The notes under the pieces: generated by a model
The model's input: only the letters and a program-made list of their open reading frames with translations
Database searches by the model: none
Told to the model about the DNA's origin: nothing
Translations under genes and position numbers: made by a program
NCBI GenBank assembly: GCA_011088105.1
Contig: JAALKI010000017.1
Span: 1-56,956, forward strand
Source: Nitrospirota bacterium
GTDB taxonomy: Bacteria > Nitrospirota > Nitrospiria > Nitrospirales > UBA8639
Direction: 5' to 3'
Length of the DNA: 56,956 nucleotides
Shown: in pieces, positions 7,828 to 15,895 of the stretch
Position numbering within the stretch: the first letter of the stretch is position 1
How the letters are laid out: each line of letters starts with the position of its first letter

Positions 7828-8880
7828 TTATCGCCGATACCGACCGCCGAGCGTTTCCGATTCGTACTGAGCAAACAGGCGTTTAGTTTCGGGGTGAAAG
7901 GCATAACCCTTTCCTTGGGCAATTTCTTTGGTTTTGAACAGCGGCGTCAGTTTGCCATTGGGATGTAGGTAGCCTCCGCGTAGGGGCACGGATCGATTGC
8001 GGTGTGAGATGAGCTGGCAGGGGGTAGAGCGAATGCTTGTCATCCAAGCTGCGATTTCTTCGGGGTTGCCGATGGAAGCTGAGAGCAGCAAGAGTCTGGC
8101 TTGTGTAGGGCAAAAGATAATGGTTTCTTCCCAGACCACGCCTCGTTCAGGATCAGCGAGGTACTGCGACTCATCCATGATCACCAGGCCTAGCGTATCC
8201 AATCGCACATCAATTTCCCCACTGGTGGCGTCATAAAGAAGATTGCGTAAGATTTCCGTGGTCATAATAAGCACGGGAGCGTGAGGATTATCTTTTCGAT
8301 CTCCAGTGAGAATGCCGACTTGGTCTGCCCCAAAAATATGCGAAAATTCTGTTAGCTTAGTATTGGAAAGTGCCTTCAAGGGAGAGGTATAGATCACAGT
8401 GCGCTCGTTCTCAATGGCTCGTCGAATGGCTTCTAATGCCACATAGGTTTTTCCACTTCCGGTAGGGACACTGACAATGACGTCGGAAGACGTCAGATAC
8501 GCAATGGCTTCTTCTTGCCACGCATCAGGAACAAAGGATGCTGGCGCGGGGACTCCGATCCCATCCAACAACTCTCCCATCGTCGTCAATGGGTCTGAAG
8601 GTGATGAGGTTGAAGTTTCAGGGGACCGGCGAGGTGTTCGAGCTGATGGCGTCTGGGGCTTCGCCGTCGAGAGTCGTTTTGCCGCAGGCTTTGGTTGGGA
8701 ATGAAGGGCTTGCATTTCATGGCTGATTTGAATGTACATTTCTGGTGGAAGCTGAAGGAGGGATTGAATCAATCGGGTTTTGCCCATTCGAATATGACGG
8801 GAGACCCGGTCTTTCGCTAACCGGTGCAGTTGTCGCAGCGATTGATGTTCCAGGCGCTTCGCGAGTTCGTCTTTGGTCAT
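7828..8880 (-). CDS. Ski2/Mtr4-like helicase, N-terminal (ATPase) half
   Basis: This gene carries only RecA domain 1 of a superfamily 2 helicase. The first 40 residues form a short helical SAP- or Rho-N-like segment, then a Pro/Ser-rich linker (about 60-105). The ATPase core follows: WQEEAIAYL, Walker A VPTGSGKT (138-145), TSPLKALSNTK (motif Ia), MTTEILRNLL (Ib), MDESQ (motif II, with DESQ rather than the DExH usual in Ski2 proteins) and LLSASIGNPEEIAAW (motif III). It ends after VPLRGGYLHPNGKLTPLF, exactly where the second RecA domain normally begins. The start at 8880 has AAGGA nine bases upstream. The second half is the separate upstream gene, 108 bases away. The protein cannot hydrolyse ATP as a usual helicase without motifs V and VI from a partner. 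Confidence 0.8.
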   Translation of the reverse strand: MTKDELAKRLEHQSLRQLHRLAKDRVSRHIRMGKTRLIQSLLQLPPEMYIQISHEMQALHSQPKPAAKRLSTAKPQTPSARTPRRSPETSTSSPSDPLTTMGELLDGIGVPAPASFVPDAWQEEAIAYLTSSDVIVSVPTGSGKTYVALEAIRRAIENERTVIYTSPLKALSNTKLTEFSHIFGADQVGILTGDRKDNPHAPVLIMTTEILRNLLYDATSGEIDVRLDTLGLVIMDESQYLADPERGVVWEETIIFCPTQARLLLLSASIGNPEEIAAWMTSIRSTPCQLISHRNRSVPLRGGYLHPNGKLTPLFKTKEIAQGKGYAFHPETKRLFAQYESETLGGRYRR

Positions 8881-8988
8881 TCCATGTTCCTTCTGGACGT
8901 GATGCTTCTGTGTACAGGGTGATGCATAACACCTGCCCTTTTCATTTTTTCCCATTTTTCGTTACGCATTGCCGATTCCTCTTTCTCT

Positions 8989-10848
8989 TTATGGCAATTC
9001 CTCTAAGACGTCGCGTCGCATGAGTGCCATGGCCTGGTCGGCAATATCGGCGAGTCCAGGATGTGTGGCTTTGAGCGTTCGAAATTGTGAGAGGTATTCT
9101 AGAGTTCGGGCGAGGAGTCGATAGACATCGCCTTCTGCCATCGTGGTTTTTCGAATAACCTGAGCCCAGGATTCCGCTGGGTTGTTGACCCAATATTCTG
9201 CCAACGCGGCGACATCAGAACGAAGCAGCGGTGGGTCTTCATCCGGGGCTAGGGTTTCCGCAAGAGTTCTCACTTGTCGTAAGAGCGTGCCCAATTCAGA
9301 GCTTCGGCGAGGAAAGGCCCCTGGCCGATCATCGTCATGGGAGATGCTAGCGAGAACTCCCACAAGTAGGGACGGTGGAATGCCGGTAAAGGCGTCCATG
9401 CGAATCAGTTCAGTGAGCAGGAGCGAATGATTGATTCGAATCAACCGCGCCCATTCCCCGTCTTCGGTGAGCTGGCATGTTGGGGTTAAGTATCCGAATC
9501 GTTGTAATACTTCGATATGTTCATGAAATCGGTGCCAGAGTTCGCTATGAAGGGCTTGAATGGTTTTTGTCAGCCGATGCTGTTCCTGCCGCAGTCGAAG
9601 GGCTTGCGGATAATCACGGCGACAGGCTTTTTGCGACGGACAAGTAGGGCAGGGAAATTCTTCTTGCAGCACGTCTGTGAGCATGGGGGGATCAATGTCA
9701 TCTTTTTCCATGAGGATCGGAAGAGGGCGCAACCGTCTTGGCAATTCTTGGAGTTGATGCAGGGCGTTGTCCATGCTGGCTGGTGTGCACCAGGGAAATC
9801 GACGAAATTCTTCCAGTTCGACGACATGGTCAAACACCTGTGTGACAATATGTGCCGGACTTTCGATAATGTTGCCTTGTTCTCGCAGGACGCTCAGCAT
9901 AGCCTGACGACGGTTTTTGCTCCGGTATTGCCGTAGCACGATGCCTCTGCCTTTTGAAAGTCCAGCGACGCGTCCTAGGGTGAGGAAGGGCCATCGCGCT
10001 TTCACGTCTGGGGCATCCTGCAATTCTATAGAACAGCGTTGCGTCTTTCGTTTTTTTGCCTGGTCAAAGGCCTGCCATTGGCTAATCCAATCCATACATT
10101 CTCGAGGGCCAAAGGGCTGCATGGTAACATGGAGTGCATCGAGTTGTTCTTCAAGTGTCTCGGCTCGTTTATTCAATTGGAATTGGGCAAAACTCTTCGC
10201 CAAGATCGGTTGGATATGGTCCAGGGCATGGGCTTTCAGTAAATTCAACACCATGGGATAGGAGACCACGAATTGGCTGTCGATGGCTTCTGGATATCTC
10301 GTTAGACCTCGGGCAAGGACGTGTACATCAATGTACGGTGAGGGCGTGATCACGACAAATCCGACCAGATCCTTTCCGCGACGGCCCCCACGACCCCCCA
10401 ATTGCTGAATTTCCCCAATCGTTAAATCGGCAAAATCTCTGGCTTTTCGAACGCTAGATTGCGTGATGACCACGCTGCGGGCCGGAAAGTCGACACCAGC
10501 GGCCAATGTGGTTGTCGCAAATACTGCATCGAGGCAGCCATTACGCATCAATTCTTCAATCGCAATTTTCCACGAAGGGAGGTGGCCAGCATGATGAGCT
10601 GCCACGCCGTACTGCTGCACGGTTTGGGTGAGCGGATGATCAGCAATACTGGGATATTCGGTGGCGACCTGTTTCAACACCTGTGCGATGGCGGCTGAAC
10701 GGGTCGGGGGAATCGGTGTACTCCGATAGGCAAAGCCATCGATGGCTTCATCGCAGGCACGACGTGACGTGAGAAACACGATGGCCGGGGTGAGCCGCTT
10801 GGAGCGCAGTACCTCAACTAAGTCAACTGGATGAATGGCAGGTGGCAT
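8989..10848 (-). CDS. Ski2/Mtr4-like helicase, C-terminal half
   Basis: A 619-residue protein that begins at RecA domain 2 of an Ski2/Mtr4-like helicase. HPVDLVEVLRSKRLTPAIVF and LTSRRACDEA give motif IV. GVAAHHAGHLPSWKIAIEEL and AVFATTTLAAGVDFPARSVV give motif V. LGGRGGRRG is the arginine-finger motif VI. The rest resembles the helical DSHCT-type tail, including FPCPTCPSQKACRR, a Cys cluster (C-x2-C-x5-C) that could bind zinc or an Fe-S cluster. It lacks Walker A and motif II, which are supplied by the gene just downstream. The two genes lie head to tail in inverted domain order, so a simple stop codon in a fused gene cannot explain them. They presumably form one heterodimeric RNA or DNA helicase (inference). 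Confidence 0.8.
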   Translation of the reverse strand: MPPAIHPVDLVEVLRSKRLTPAIVFLTSRRACDEAIDGFAYRSTPIPPTRSAAIAQVLKQVATEYPSIADHPLTQTVQQYGVAAHHAGHLPSWKIAIEELMRNGCLDAVFATTTLAAGVDFPARSVVITQSSVRKARDFADLTIGEIQQLGGRGGRRGKDLVGFVVITPSPYIDVHVLARGLTRYPEAIDSQFVVSYPMVLNLLKAHALDHIQPILAKSFAQFQLNKRAETLEEQLDALHVTMQPFGPRECMDWISQWQAFDQAKKRKTQRCSIELQDAPDVKARWPFLTLGRVAGLSKGRGIVLRQYRSKNRRQAMLSVLREQGNIIESPAHIVTQVFDHVVELEEFRRFPWCTPASMDNALHQLQELPRRLRPLPILMEKDDIDPPMLTDVLQEEFPCPTCPSQKACRRDYPQALRLRQEQHRLTKTIQALHSELWHRFHEHIEVLQRFGYLTPTCQLTEDGEWARLIRINHSLLLTELIRMDAFTGIPPSLLVGVLASISHDDDRPGAFPRRSSELGTLLRQVRTLAETLAPDEDPPLLRSDVAALAEYWVNNPAESWAQVIRKTTMAEGDVYRLLARTLEYLSQFRTLKATHPGLADIADQAMALMRRDVLEELP

Positions 10849-11012
10849 GAATAGACTAGGATTGTATCAGGAACATCTGTGAAGAAAATAGGGAGAAGGT
10901 GTTTGACCTTATTGCCAGATGTTTAGTAGGAGTAACCCGTCATCAATGATGTGTGGTATGGGGTGATAGTGAGAACATCCGATGCTCTATTGTCTTGAAT
11001 AGGAGAAGACCC

Positions 11013-11279
11013 ATGGCGACGAAGAAACTCGTACCGGTTCATCCCGGCGAAGTTTTGCAAGAGGAGTTTATGAAGCCAATGGGGTTGAGACAAAATCGTC
11101 TGGCCCTCCATATCGGCGTGCTGCCACGCCGTATTAATGAAATCATATTAGGCAAACGGAGTGTTATCACAGATACCGCACTGCAATTGACACGGGACTT
11201 CAACATGTCCTCTCAATTCTGGTTAGGGATCCAGAGGGATGACAATCATGACCTACGACCGCAGGCCGTTGTTGGATGA
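11013..11279 (+). CDS. higA: HigA/VapI-type antitoxin-like HTH protein, orphan
   Basis: An 88-residue XRE-type DNA-binding protein with the HigA family signature VPVHPGEVLQEEFMKPMGL at the start, then the helix-turn-helix (QNRLALHIGVLPRRINEII) and SSQFWLGIQ near the end. HigA binds its own promoter and neutralises the HigB ribosome-dependent RNase. The start at 11013 has AGGAGA ten bases upstream. HigB normally precedes HigA, but only about 150 bases lie between the divergent helicase gene and this start, too little for the roughly 90-residue toxin, and no HigB-like frame is visible there. It therefore looks like an orphan antitoxin or stand-alone regulator. Its stop overlaps a possible MFS start by four bases. 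Confidence 0.8.
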   Translation: MATKKLVPVHPGEVLQEEFMKPMGLRQNRLALHIGVLPRRINEIILGKRSVITDTALQLTRDFNMSSQFWLGIQRDDNHDLRPQAVVG

Positions 11280-12535
11280 TACGATCTCCGCATTCTCCAG
11301 CCGATGGTCGCGTTGAGGTCATGGCTCATCCCCCCACTATGCTGTTTGTCGTGTTATGTGGTGTCGGGTTTCTGTCGTTTATCAGTTACAATTTGGTCCG
11401 GATGCCAGCATTGGCGCCGTTTACCGAGTCCCTTGGTGCAAGCCCGGCGCTCGTTGGCATGGTCATCGCCGCCTCGACAATGACAGGCGTGCTCTTAAAA
11501 TTACCGATGGGGGTGTTGTCGGACGTCATCAACCGACGACGGTTAATGCTCATTGGCATATTGGCCTTTGCGTTTCCTCCCTTTGCTTATCCCCATGTAA
11601 CGGATGTGGAGACGCTGATTGTCTTGCGAGTTGTTCATGGATTGGCCACCGCCACGTTTACGCCGTTAGCCTTAGCAATGGTCGCAGAGATGTATCAGGA
11701 CACACGAGGGGCAGCGTTAGGCTGGTACACGTCGGCAGCACAAGGCGGTGCCTTGGTTGGGCCTGTCTTGGGGGGGTGGCTGGTTGATCAGTCAGGCTTT
11801 TCCCTCACTTTTGAGATTGCTGGGGTCTTTGGGGTGCTTGCGTTGCTTTTGTACATGGTGGTCTTGGCGGCGCCATCGTCGACTGTGGTTCCGCCAAAGG
11901 TTACGACCACGACGGTGTCTGATCTGTTGGCAAGTGTGAAACGGGTGATCAGTCATTCCCAGATGCGGATGACAAGTTTGGCGGAAGCGGCCAAAATGAT
12001 GGCGAATGGAACCCTCATGGCATTTTTACCATTATATGGCTTATCTGTCGGCCTCTCTCTGGCAGAAGGTGGCTGGTTGTTTGGTGTGCAAGGCCTCACC
12101 TCGTTTGTTGCGAAACCGTTCATGGGTCGGGTTTCGGACAGGGTAGGACGTCGTCCCTTGATTATGCTCGGCCTGGTTATTTGTGGCTTGGCGATTATGG
12201 GAATCTCTCAGACGACAGGCTTTGTTTTTCTCTTGCTCTTAGCGGCTGTTTTTGGATTTGGGGAGGCGGTTGTGACGTCCTCGTCGGCCGCATTGATCGC
12301 CGACTTGTCAGGCGGCCAACGTTTGGGGGCTGGGATGGGGCTGCGCGGAACAATTATGGATATTGGCCATGCCGGCGGCCCGATCGTTGCGGGTGTGTTA
12401 GTCGGAACAATTGGGTATACTGGCGGATTCATCGCTATTGGCTCGATTCAACTTGTCGCAGCACTAGGATTTGGTGCGGTCATGTATCGTACTCAGATAG
12501 CAAGCAGTTCGTCGATGGATGACAAGGCCTGTTGA
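11276..12535 (+). CDS. Major facilitator superfamily transporter
   Basis: A 419-residue, twelve-helix MFS carrier. The loop 2-3 signature is visible as GVLSDVINRRRLMLIG (the usual G.lsD..gRr), and the equivalent loop 8-9 motif as GRVSDRVGRRPLIMLGL, so the protein is a duplicated six-helix unit. ALGWYTSAAQGGALVGPVLG is the motif C-like helix 5 that marks antiporters, suggesting drug or metabolite efflux. The ATG at 11276 overlaps the higA stop. An alternative ATG at 11321 gives MAHPPTMLF and has GAGG close upstream, and neither site is decisive. The substrate is unknown. Confidence 0.8.
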   Translation: MIRSPHSPADGRVEVMAHPPTMLFVVLCGVGFLSFISYNLVRMPALAPFTESLGASPALVGMVIAASTMTGVLLKLPMGVLSDVINRRRLMLIGILAFAFPPFAYPHVTDVETLIVLRVVHGLATATFTPLALAMVAEMYQDTRGAALGWYTSAAQGGALVGPVLGGWLVDQSGFSLTFEIAGVFGVLALLLYMVVLAAPSSTVVPPKVTTTTVSDLLASVKRVISHSQMRMTSLAEAAKMMANGTLMAFLPLYGLSVGLSLAEGGWLFGVQGLTSFVAKPFMGRVSDRVGRRPLIMLGLVICGLAIMGISQTTGFVFLLLLAAVFGFGEAVVTSSSAALIADLSGGQRLGAGMGLRGTIMDIGHAGGPIVAGVLVGTIGYTGGFIAIGSIQLVAALGFGAVMYRTQIASSSSMDDKAC

Positions 12536-12664
12536 CCTAAGTCGCTAGCTTACGCGTAGGCTGGTCGTTATTCGACGAACGGAATACCCATAGGCGCTCG
12601 TCTGCTTGGCGATTGATGGTGTTGCTGGACGGTCTTTGCGCAGTCCCAAAAGAAGAGGTAGAAG

Positions 12665-12778
12665 ATGAATGAGACAATGGGAACGGTTGACGTGGTCATC
12701 GGAGTCCTCGCTGGCCTGGGCGTGGTGGTGTTGCTAGTCGTCTTTCTTCTCTTGGCTTGGTCTATTTTGAGGAAATAA
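12665..12778 (+). CDS. Small single-helix membrane peptide
   Basis: A 37-residue frame encoding MNETMGTVDVVIGVLAG followed by an uninterrupted hydrophobic helix (about residues 9-34) and a basic end, SILRK. A purine-rich stretch (AAGAAGAGGTAGAAG) precedes it. It ends 11 bases before the riboflavin synthase start, so it is probably co-transcribed with it. The function is unknown. It could be a small membrane protein or a leader peptide. Confidence 0.45.
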   Translation: MNETMGTVDVVIGVLAGLGVVVLLVVFLLLAWSILRK

Positions 12779-12789
12779 GAGGCAAGCAC

Positions 12790-13446
12790 ATGTTTAGTGG
12801 AATCGTTGAAGAGATGGGGGTCGTCAAGGCATTTGAGAAAGGGTTGCCGGGAGGAACCTTGAACCTCATGGCCTCAACGACTCTTCAGGATTTGCATGTT
12901 GGAGAAAGCATCAGTGTGTCTGGGGTTTGTCTGACCGTTGTCGCAATTGGCGCGCAGGACTTCTCTGTGGATGTCTCCAATGAGACACTCGGGGTTACGA
13001 CCCTTGGTGCGTTACATGTGGGCACAGCGGTGAATCTCGAACGAGCGATGAAACTGAATGAACGGATTGGTGGGCATCTTGTCTCAGGTCATGTGGATGG
13101 GGTCGGAATTGTTCGAGAGCGGCAACAGGATGGGCATGCCACATTGCTGACAATCGAAACGCCTCACACGCTGATGCCGTATTGTGTGAAAAAGGGCTCG
13201 GTGACCGTCGATGGCATTAGCCTGACGGTCAACCATGTTTCCGACAACACATTTTCTATTGCCGTGATTCCTCATACGGCGAAGGTCACGACTCTTGGGA
13301 TTAGGCATCCTGGAGATTCAGTCAATATTGAGACTGATCTCATAGGAAAGTATGTGGAGCGTCTCCTTCAGGCCAGTGGACACATTCCTCCAAAATCACC
13401 AACGGTCATTGACCAGGACTATCTTCAAAAACGAGGTTTGATATAA
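12790..13446 (+). CDS. ribE: Riboflavin synthase, alpha chain
   Basis: A 218-residue riboflavin synthase, which dismutates two 6,7-dimethyl-8-ribityllumazines to riboflavin. It shows the internal duplication of the lumazine-binding fold. The first barrel starts MFSGIVEEMG and contains SISVSGVCLTVV; the second has GGHLVSGHVDGVG and SVTVDGISLTVN. The start is the ATG of MFSGIVEE, which is invariant in the family. A frame opening at 12757 would add unneeded residues. Other rib genes are not adjacent, so the gene is separated from a classical rib operon. Riboflavin supply is relevant to the ApbE/FMN-binding system at 23-28 kb, though no direct link is visible. Confidence 0.93.
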   Translation: MFSGIVEEMGVVKAFEKGLPGGTLNLMASTTLQDLHVGESISVSGVCLTVVAIGAQDFSVDVSNETLGVTTLGALHVGTAVNLERAMKLNERIGGHLVSGHVDGVGIVRERQQDGHATLLTIETPHTLMPYCVKKGSVTVDGISLTVNHVSDNTFSIAVIPHTAKVTTLGIRHPGDSVNIETDLIGKYVERLLQASGHIPPKSPTVIDQDYLQKRGLI

Positions 13447-13610
13447 CCTAGAAACGGCAGCTGGATCACAAAAGTCCATGCCAATTCTTGACGCACCTGG
13501 AACAAGGAAAGAATGTCTCATTACCAAATAAGGTAACCACGAATGTTTTTCCTGCACCATGCCCACCAATCTCCGCCATGTTTCTTTTGCGCCCAACCGC
13601 TGTTTCTAGG
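13447..13610. repeat. Inverted-repeat-bounded spacer after ribE
   Basis: CCTAGAAACGGC at 13447-13458 and GCTGTTTCTAGG at 13599-13610 are inverted copies (11 of 12 bases pair) bounding about 164 bases with no convincing gene. A small inner palindrome, TTACC/GGTAA, lies within. No target duplication is evident. It could be a miniature element or just a long-range stem. Confidence 0.3.
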
Positions 13611-13619
13611 GTTGACACC

Positions 13620-13772
13620 ATGAAACTCTCTCCTCCTCTTCGTATCTTACTCTTTGCCGTTTCTGTCGCGGTTATCATTCCGCTCTCGCTGTGGCTGTTG
13701 ATCCAATTCTATGAATGGAGCTGCAGCACATGGATTGCCTGTGATGAAATGAGACACAGTACTTACCAATAA
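13620..13772 (+). CDS. Possible small membrane protein
   Basis: A 50-residue frame, MKLSPPLRILLFAVSVAVII followed by PLSLWLLIQFYEW, forms one clear transmembrane helix with two Cys in the tail. No convincing ribosome-binding site precedes the ATG, so it may be fortuitous. It lies between ribE and the acs terminator hairpin. Confidence 0.25.
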   Translation: MKLSPPLRILLFAVSVAVIIPLSLWLLIQFYEWSCSTWIACDEMRHSTYQ

Positions 13773-13790
13773 ACGAGCCACCTGTTTTGT

Positions 13791-13811
13791 GATCTCCATA
13801 CGATGGAGGTC
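13791..13811. terminator. Hairpin between ribE region and acs
   Basis: GATCTCCAT, loop ACG, ATGGAGGTC: a 9-bp stem with one mismatch, 23 bases beyond the acs stop. In the plus direction a T-run (GTGTTTTTC) follows after ten bases. A likely transcription end for acs or for the converging plus-strand unit. Confidence 0.4.
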
Positions 13812-13833
13812 AGGCTGCGTGTGTTTTTCTCGT

Positions 13834-15720
13834 TTACTCTTCCAAGGTCGAAATATCCCCGGGGTCTTGTCCCAGTTCTTTGGCTTTCAACACACGACGC
13901 ATAATTTTGCCAGATCGAGTTTTCGGTAATGAAGTGACGATGTCAATTTCCTTAGGTACGGCGATCTTCCCCAGCTCCTGCAAGACATGGGCTTGCAGGT
14001 GTTTGATCATGTCTGAGGTTTCGGTTTGCCCTTCTTTGAGAATGACAAAGGCTTTGATCATTTCACCTGCGGTCGCATGGGGTTTACCGATGACGGCAGC
14101 TTCCACAACGGCATCATGACTGACTAATGCACTTTCCACTTCAGCCGTTCCAATGCGGTTCCCAGCGACTTTCACTACATCGTCAGCCCGTCCCATAAAC
14201 CAAAAATAGCCGTCTTCATCTTTATGACAGACATCGCCAGCTGTGTAACAGCCAGGAATAGTGTTCCAATAGGTGGTATACCGTTCGGGATCTTTGTAAA
14301 TAGTCCGCATCATCGAGGGCCAGGGTTTTTTGATGACGGCAAATCCACCGCCCGTGCCAACGCTGTTTCCCTCCTTATCCACTACATCAGCCTCAATGCC
14401 GAGAAAGGGTCGAGTCGCCGATCCAGGCTTTAAAGGAACAGACGGTAATGGGGTGACTAGGATCATCCCAGTTTCTGTTTGCCACCATGTGTCCATAATG
14501 GGCTTGTCGCCGCCAGCGACTCGATGAAACCATTCCCAGGCCTCAGGATTTATGGGTTCGCCCACCGATCCCAAGATGCGTAATGAAGAAAGATCTGATT
14601 TGGCTGGCCATTCTTCACCATATTTCATGAGTAAGCGAATAGCAGTCGGGGTCGTATAGAAAATGGAGACGCTGTATCGAGCAATCAACTCCCACCATCG
14701 GCCTGGCGTGGGGTAATTTGGTTTGCCTTCTGCAGTCAAAATCGTTGCTCCATTCAGTAAGGGGCCATAGACAATGTAACTATGGCCAGTGACCCAACCG
14801 GGGTCTGCGACACAAAAATAGATATCGTCGTCTTTGAGATCGAAGACATATTTTGAGGTAATATATGTTCCGACCATGTACCCGCCATGAACATGGACGA
14901 CCCCTTTAGGTTTGCCAGTTGTCCCCGAAGTGTAGAGGAAATATAAAGGCGTTTCCGCATCGAGTGGTTCGGCTTCGCATACAGGTGAGCAGCCTTCCAC
15001 CCATGTTTCCCAATCCAGTTCTTTTGGCTGTGCCAGTGGGACCCCAGGTTGTTCTCGCCGAACGACGATCGTGTGTTCTACCGATGGACAACGAGCGACC
15101 GCTTCATCGACTACCTGTTTCAGATTCAAACTCTTTCCTCGGTCATACCCAACATCGGCGGTGATGACCAGCCGCGAACCACAATCTTTAATGCGTGACT
15201 CTAGTGCTGGGGCACTGAACCCTGAATACACAACGGAATGGATCAGCCCAATACGGGCACAAGCGAGCATGGCCACGATTTGTTCCGGGATTTTGGGCAG
15301 ATAAATCGTGACGCGGTCGCCTTGCTTGAGGCCGAGGCCTTTGAGCGCGTTGGCACATTTGTTGACCTGCCGATAGAGTTCGGCATAGGTGAAGATGCGT
15401 TCTTGCCCTTCCTCCCCCACCCAAATGACGGCAACTTTGTTTTTTCGCCAACTCTGGACATGCCGATCCAAGCAGTTATAGGTAATGTTGCATGTTCCGC
15501 CAACAAACCATTTGGCCCAGGGATAATTCCATTCCAAGACCTTCTCCCAAGGAGAAAACCAATCTAGCTCTTTGGCAATGCCATCCCAGAATTGCTCAGG
15601 GTCTTCAATGGAACGAGCATACGCTTTTTCATAATCTTGAATATGGGCTTGAGCTTTTGTCTGTGACGTGGGTTCGATGATGCGGCCTGTCTTTAACAGG
15701 GTTTCAATCTGTTCTGCCAT
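13834..15720 (-). CDS. acs: Acetyl-CoA synthetase
   Basis: A 628-residue AMP-forming acetyl-CoA synthetase of the ANL superfamily, which activates acetate via acetyl-AMP. Visible signatures are the P-loop-like YTSGTTGKPKGVVHVHGGYM (about 255-275), TWWQTETGMI in the adenylate-binding region, TAGDVCHKDEDGYFWFMGR (hinge Asp) and, near the end, LPKTRSGKIMRRVLK with the catalytic Lys that is regulated by acetylation in other bacteria. FVGGTCNITYNCLDRH in the N-terminal domain is typical of Acs rather than longer acyl-CoA ligases. The gene stands alone, with hairpins on both sides. In an autotroph it could serve acetate scavenging or overflow (inference). Confidence 0.93.
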   Translation of the reverse strand: MAEQIETLLKTGRIIEPTSQTKAQAHIQDYEKAYARSIEDPEQFWDGIAKELDWFSPWEKVLEWNYPWAKWFVGGTCNITYNCLDRHVQSWRKNKVAVIWVGEEGQERIFTYAELYRQVNKCANALKGLGLKQGDRVTIYLPKIPEQIVAMLACARIGLIHSVVYSGFSAPALESRIKDCGSRLVITADVGYDRGKSLNLKQVVDEAVARCPSVEHTIVVRREQPGVPLAQPKELDWETWVEGCSPVCEAEPLDAETPLYFLYTSGTTGKPKGVVHVHGGYMVGTYITSKYVFDLKDDDIYFCVADPGWVTGHSYIVYGPLLNGATILTAEGKPNYPTPGRWWELIARYSVSIFYTTPTAIRLLMKYGEEWPAKSDLSSLRILGSVGEPINPEAWEWFHRVAGGDKPIMDTWWQTETGMILVTPLPSVPLKPGSATRPFLGIEADVVDKEGNSVGTGGGFAVIKKPWPSMMRTIYKDPERYTTYWNTIPGCYTAGDVCHKDEDGYFWFMGRADDVVKVAGNRIGTAEVESALVSHDAVVEAAVIGKPHATAGEMIKAFVILKEGQTETSDMIKHLQAHVLQELGKIAVPKEIDIVTSLPKTRSGKIMRRVLKAKELGQDPGDISTLEE

Positions 15721-15834
15721 CTGTCTGACTCCTTAGATGTCTAACATAATAAGGTAAACGATAAGGCACTTGATCATTATGATTTTCTAGATTATTCAAC
15801 GCAAGTGACAAGATTGAAAAAGACTGTCAAGGAG

Positions 15835-15857
15835 AACAAAGTCCATTGGACTTTGTT
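15835..15857. terminator. Perfect hairpin between acs and nucleotidyltransferase gene
   Basis: AACAAAGTCC, loop ATT, GGACTTTGTT: a perfect 10-bp stem with a 3-base loop. It lies 38 bases past the stop of the minus-strand nucleotidyltransferase and about 115 bases upstream of acs. It could end that transcript, but no clean T-run follows on the minus strand, so a role as an operator is also possible. Confidence 0.4.
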
Positions 15858-15895
15858 AGATTGTTTGTGATTTTCTGACAAAGGACCATTCGAGG

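Noticed and set aside
13466-13678. Minus-strand frame with a GGHGAGKT string resembling a P-loop
   Set aside because: It has no other ATPase motifs, no ribosome-binding site and is only 70 codons long; a chance match.
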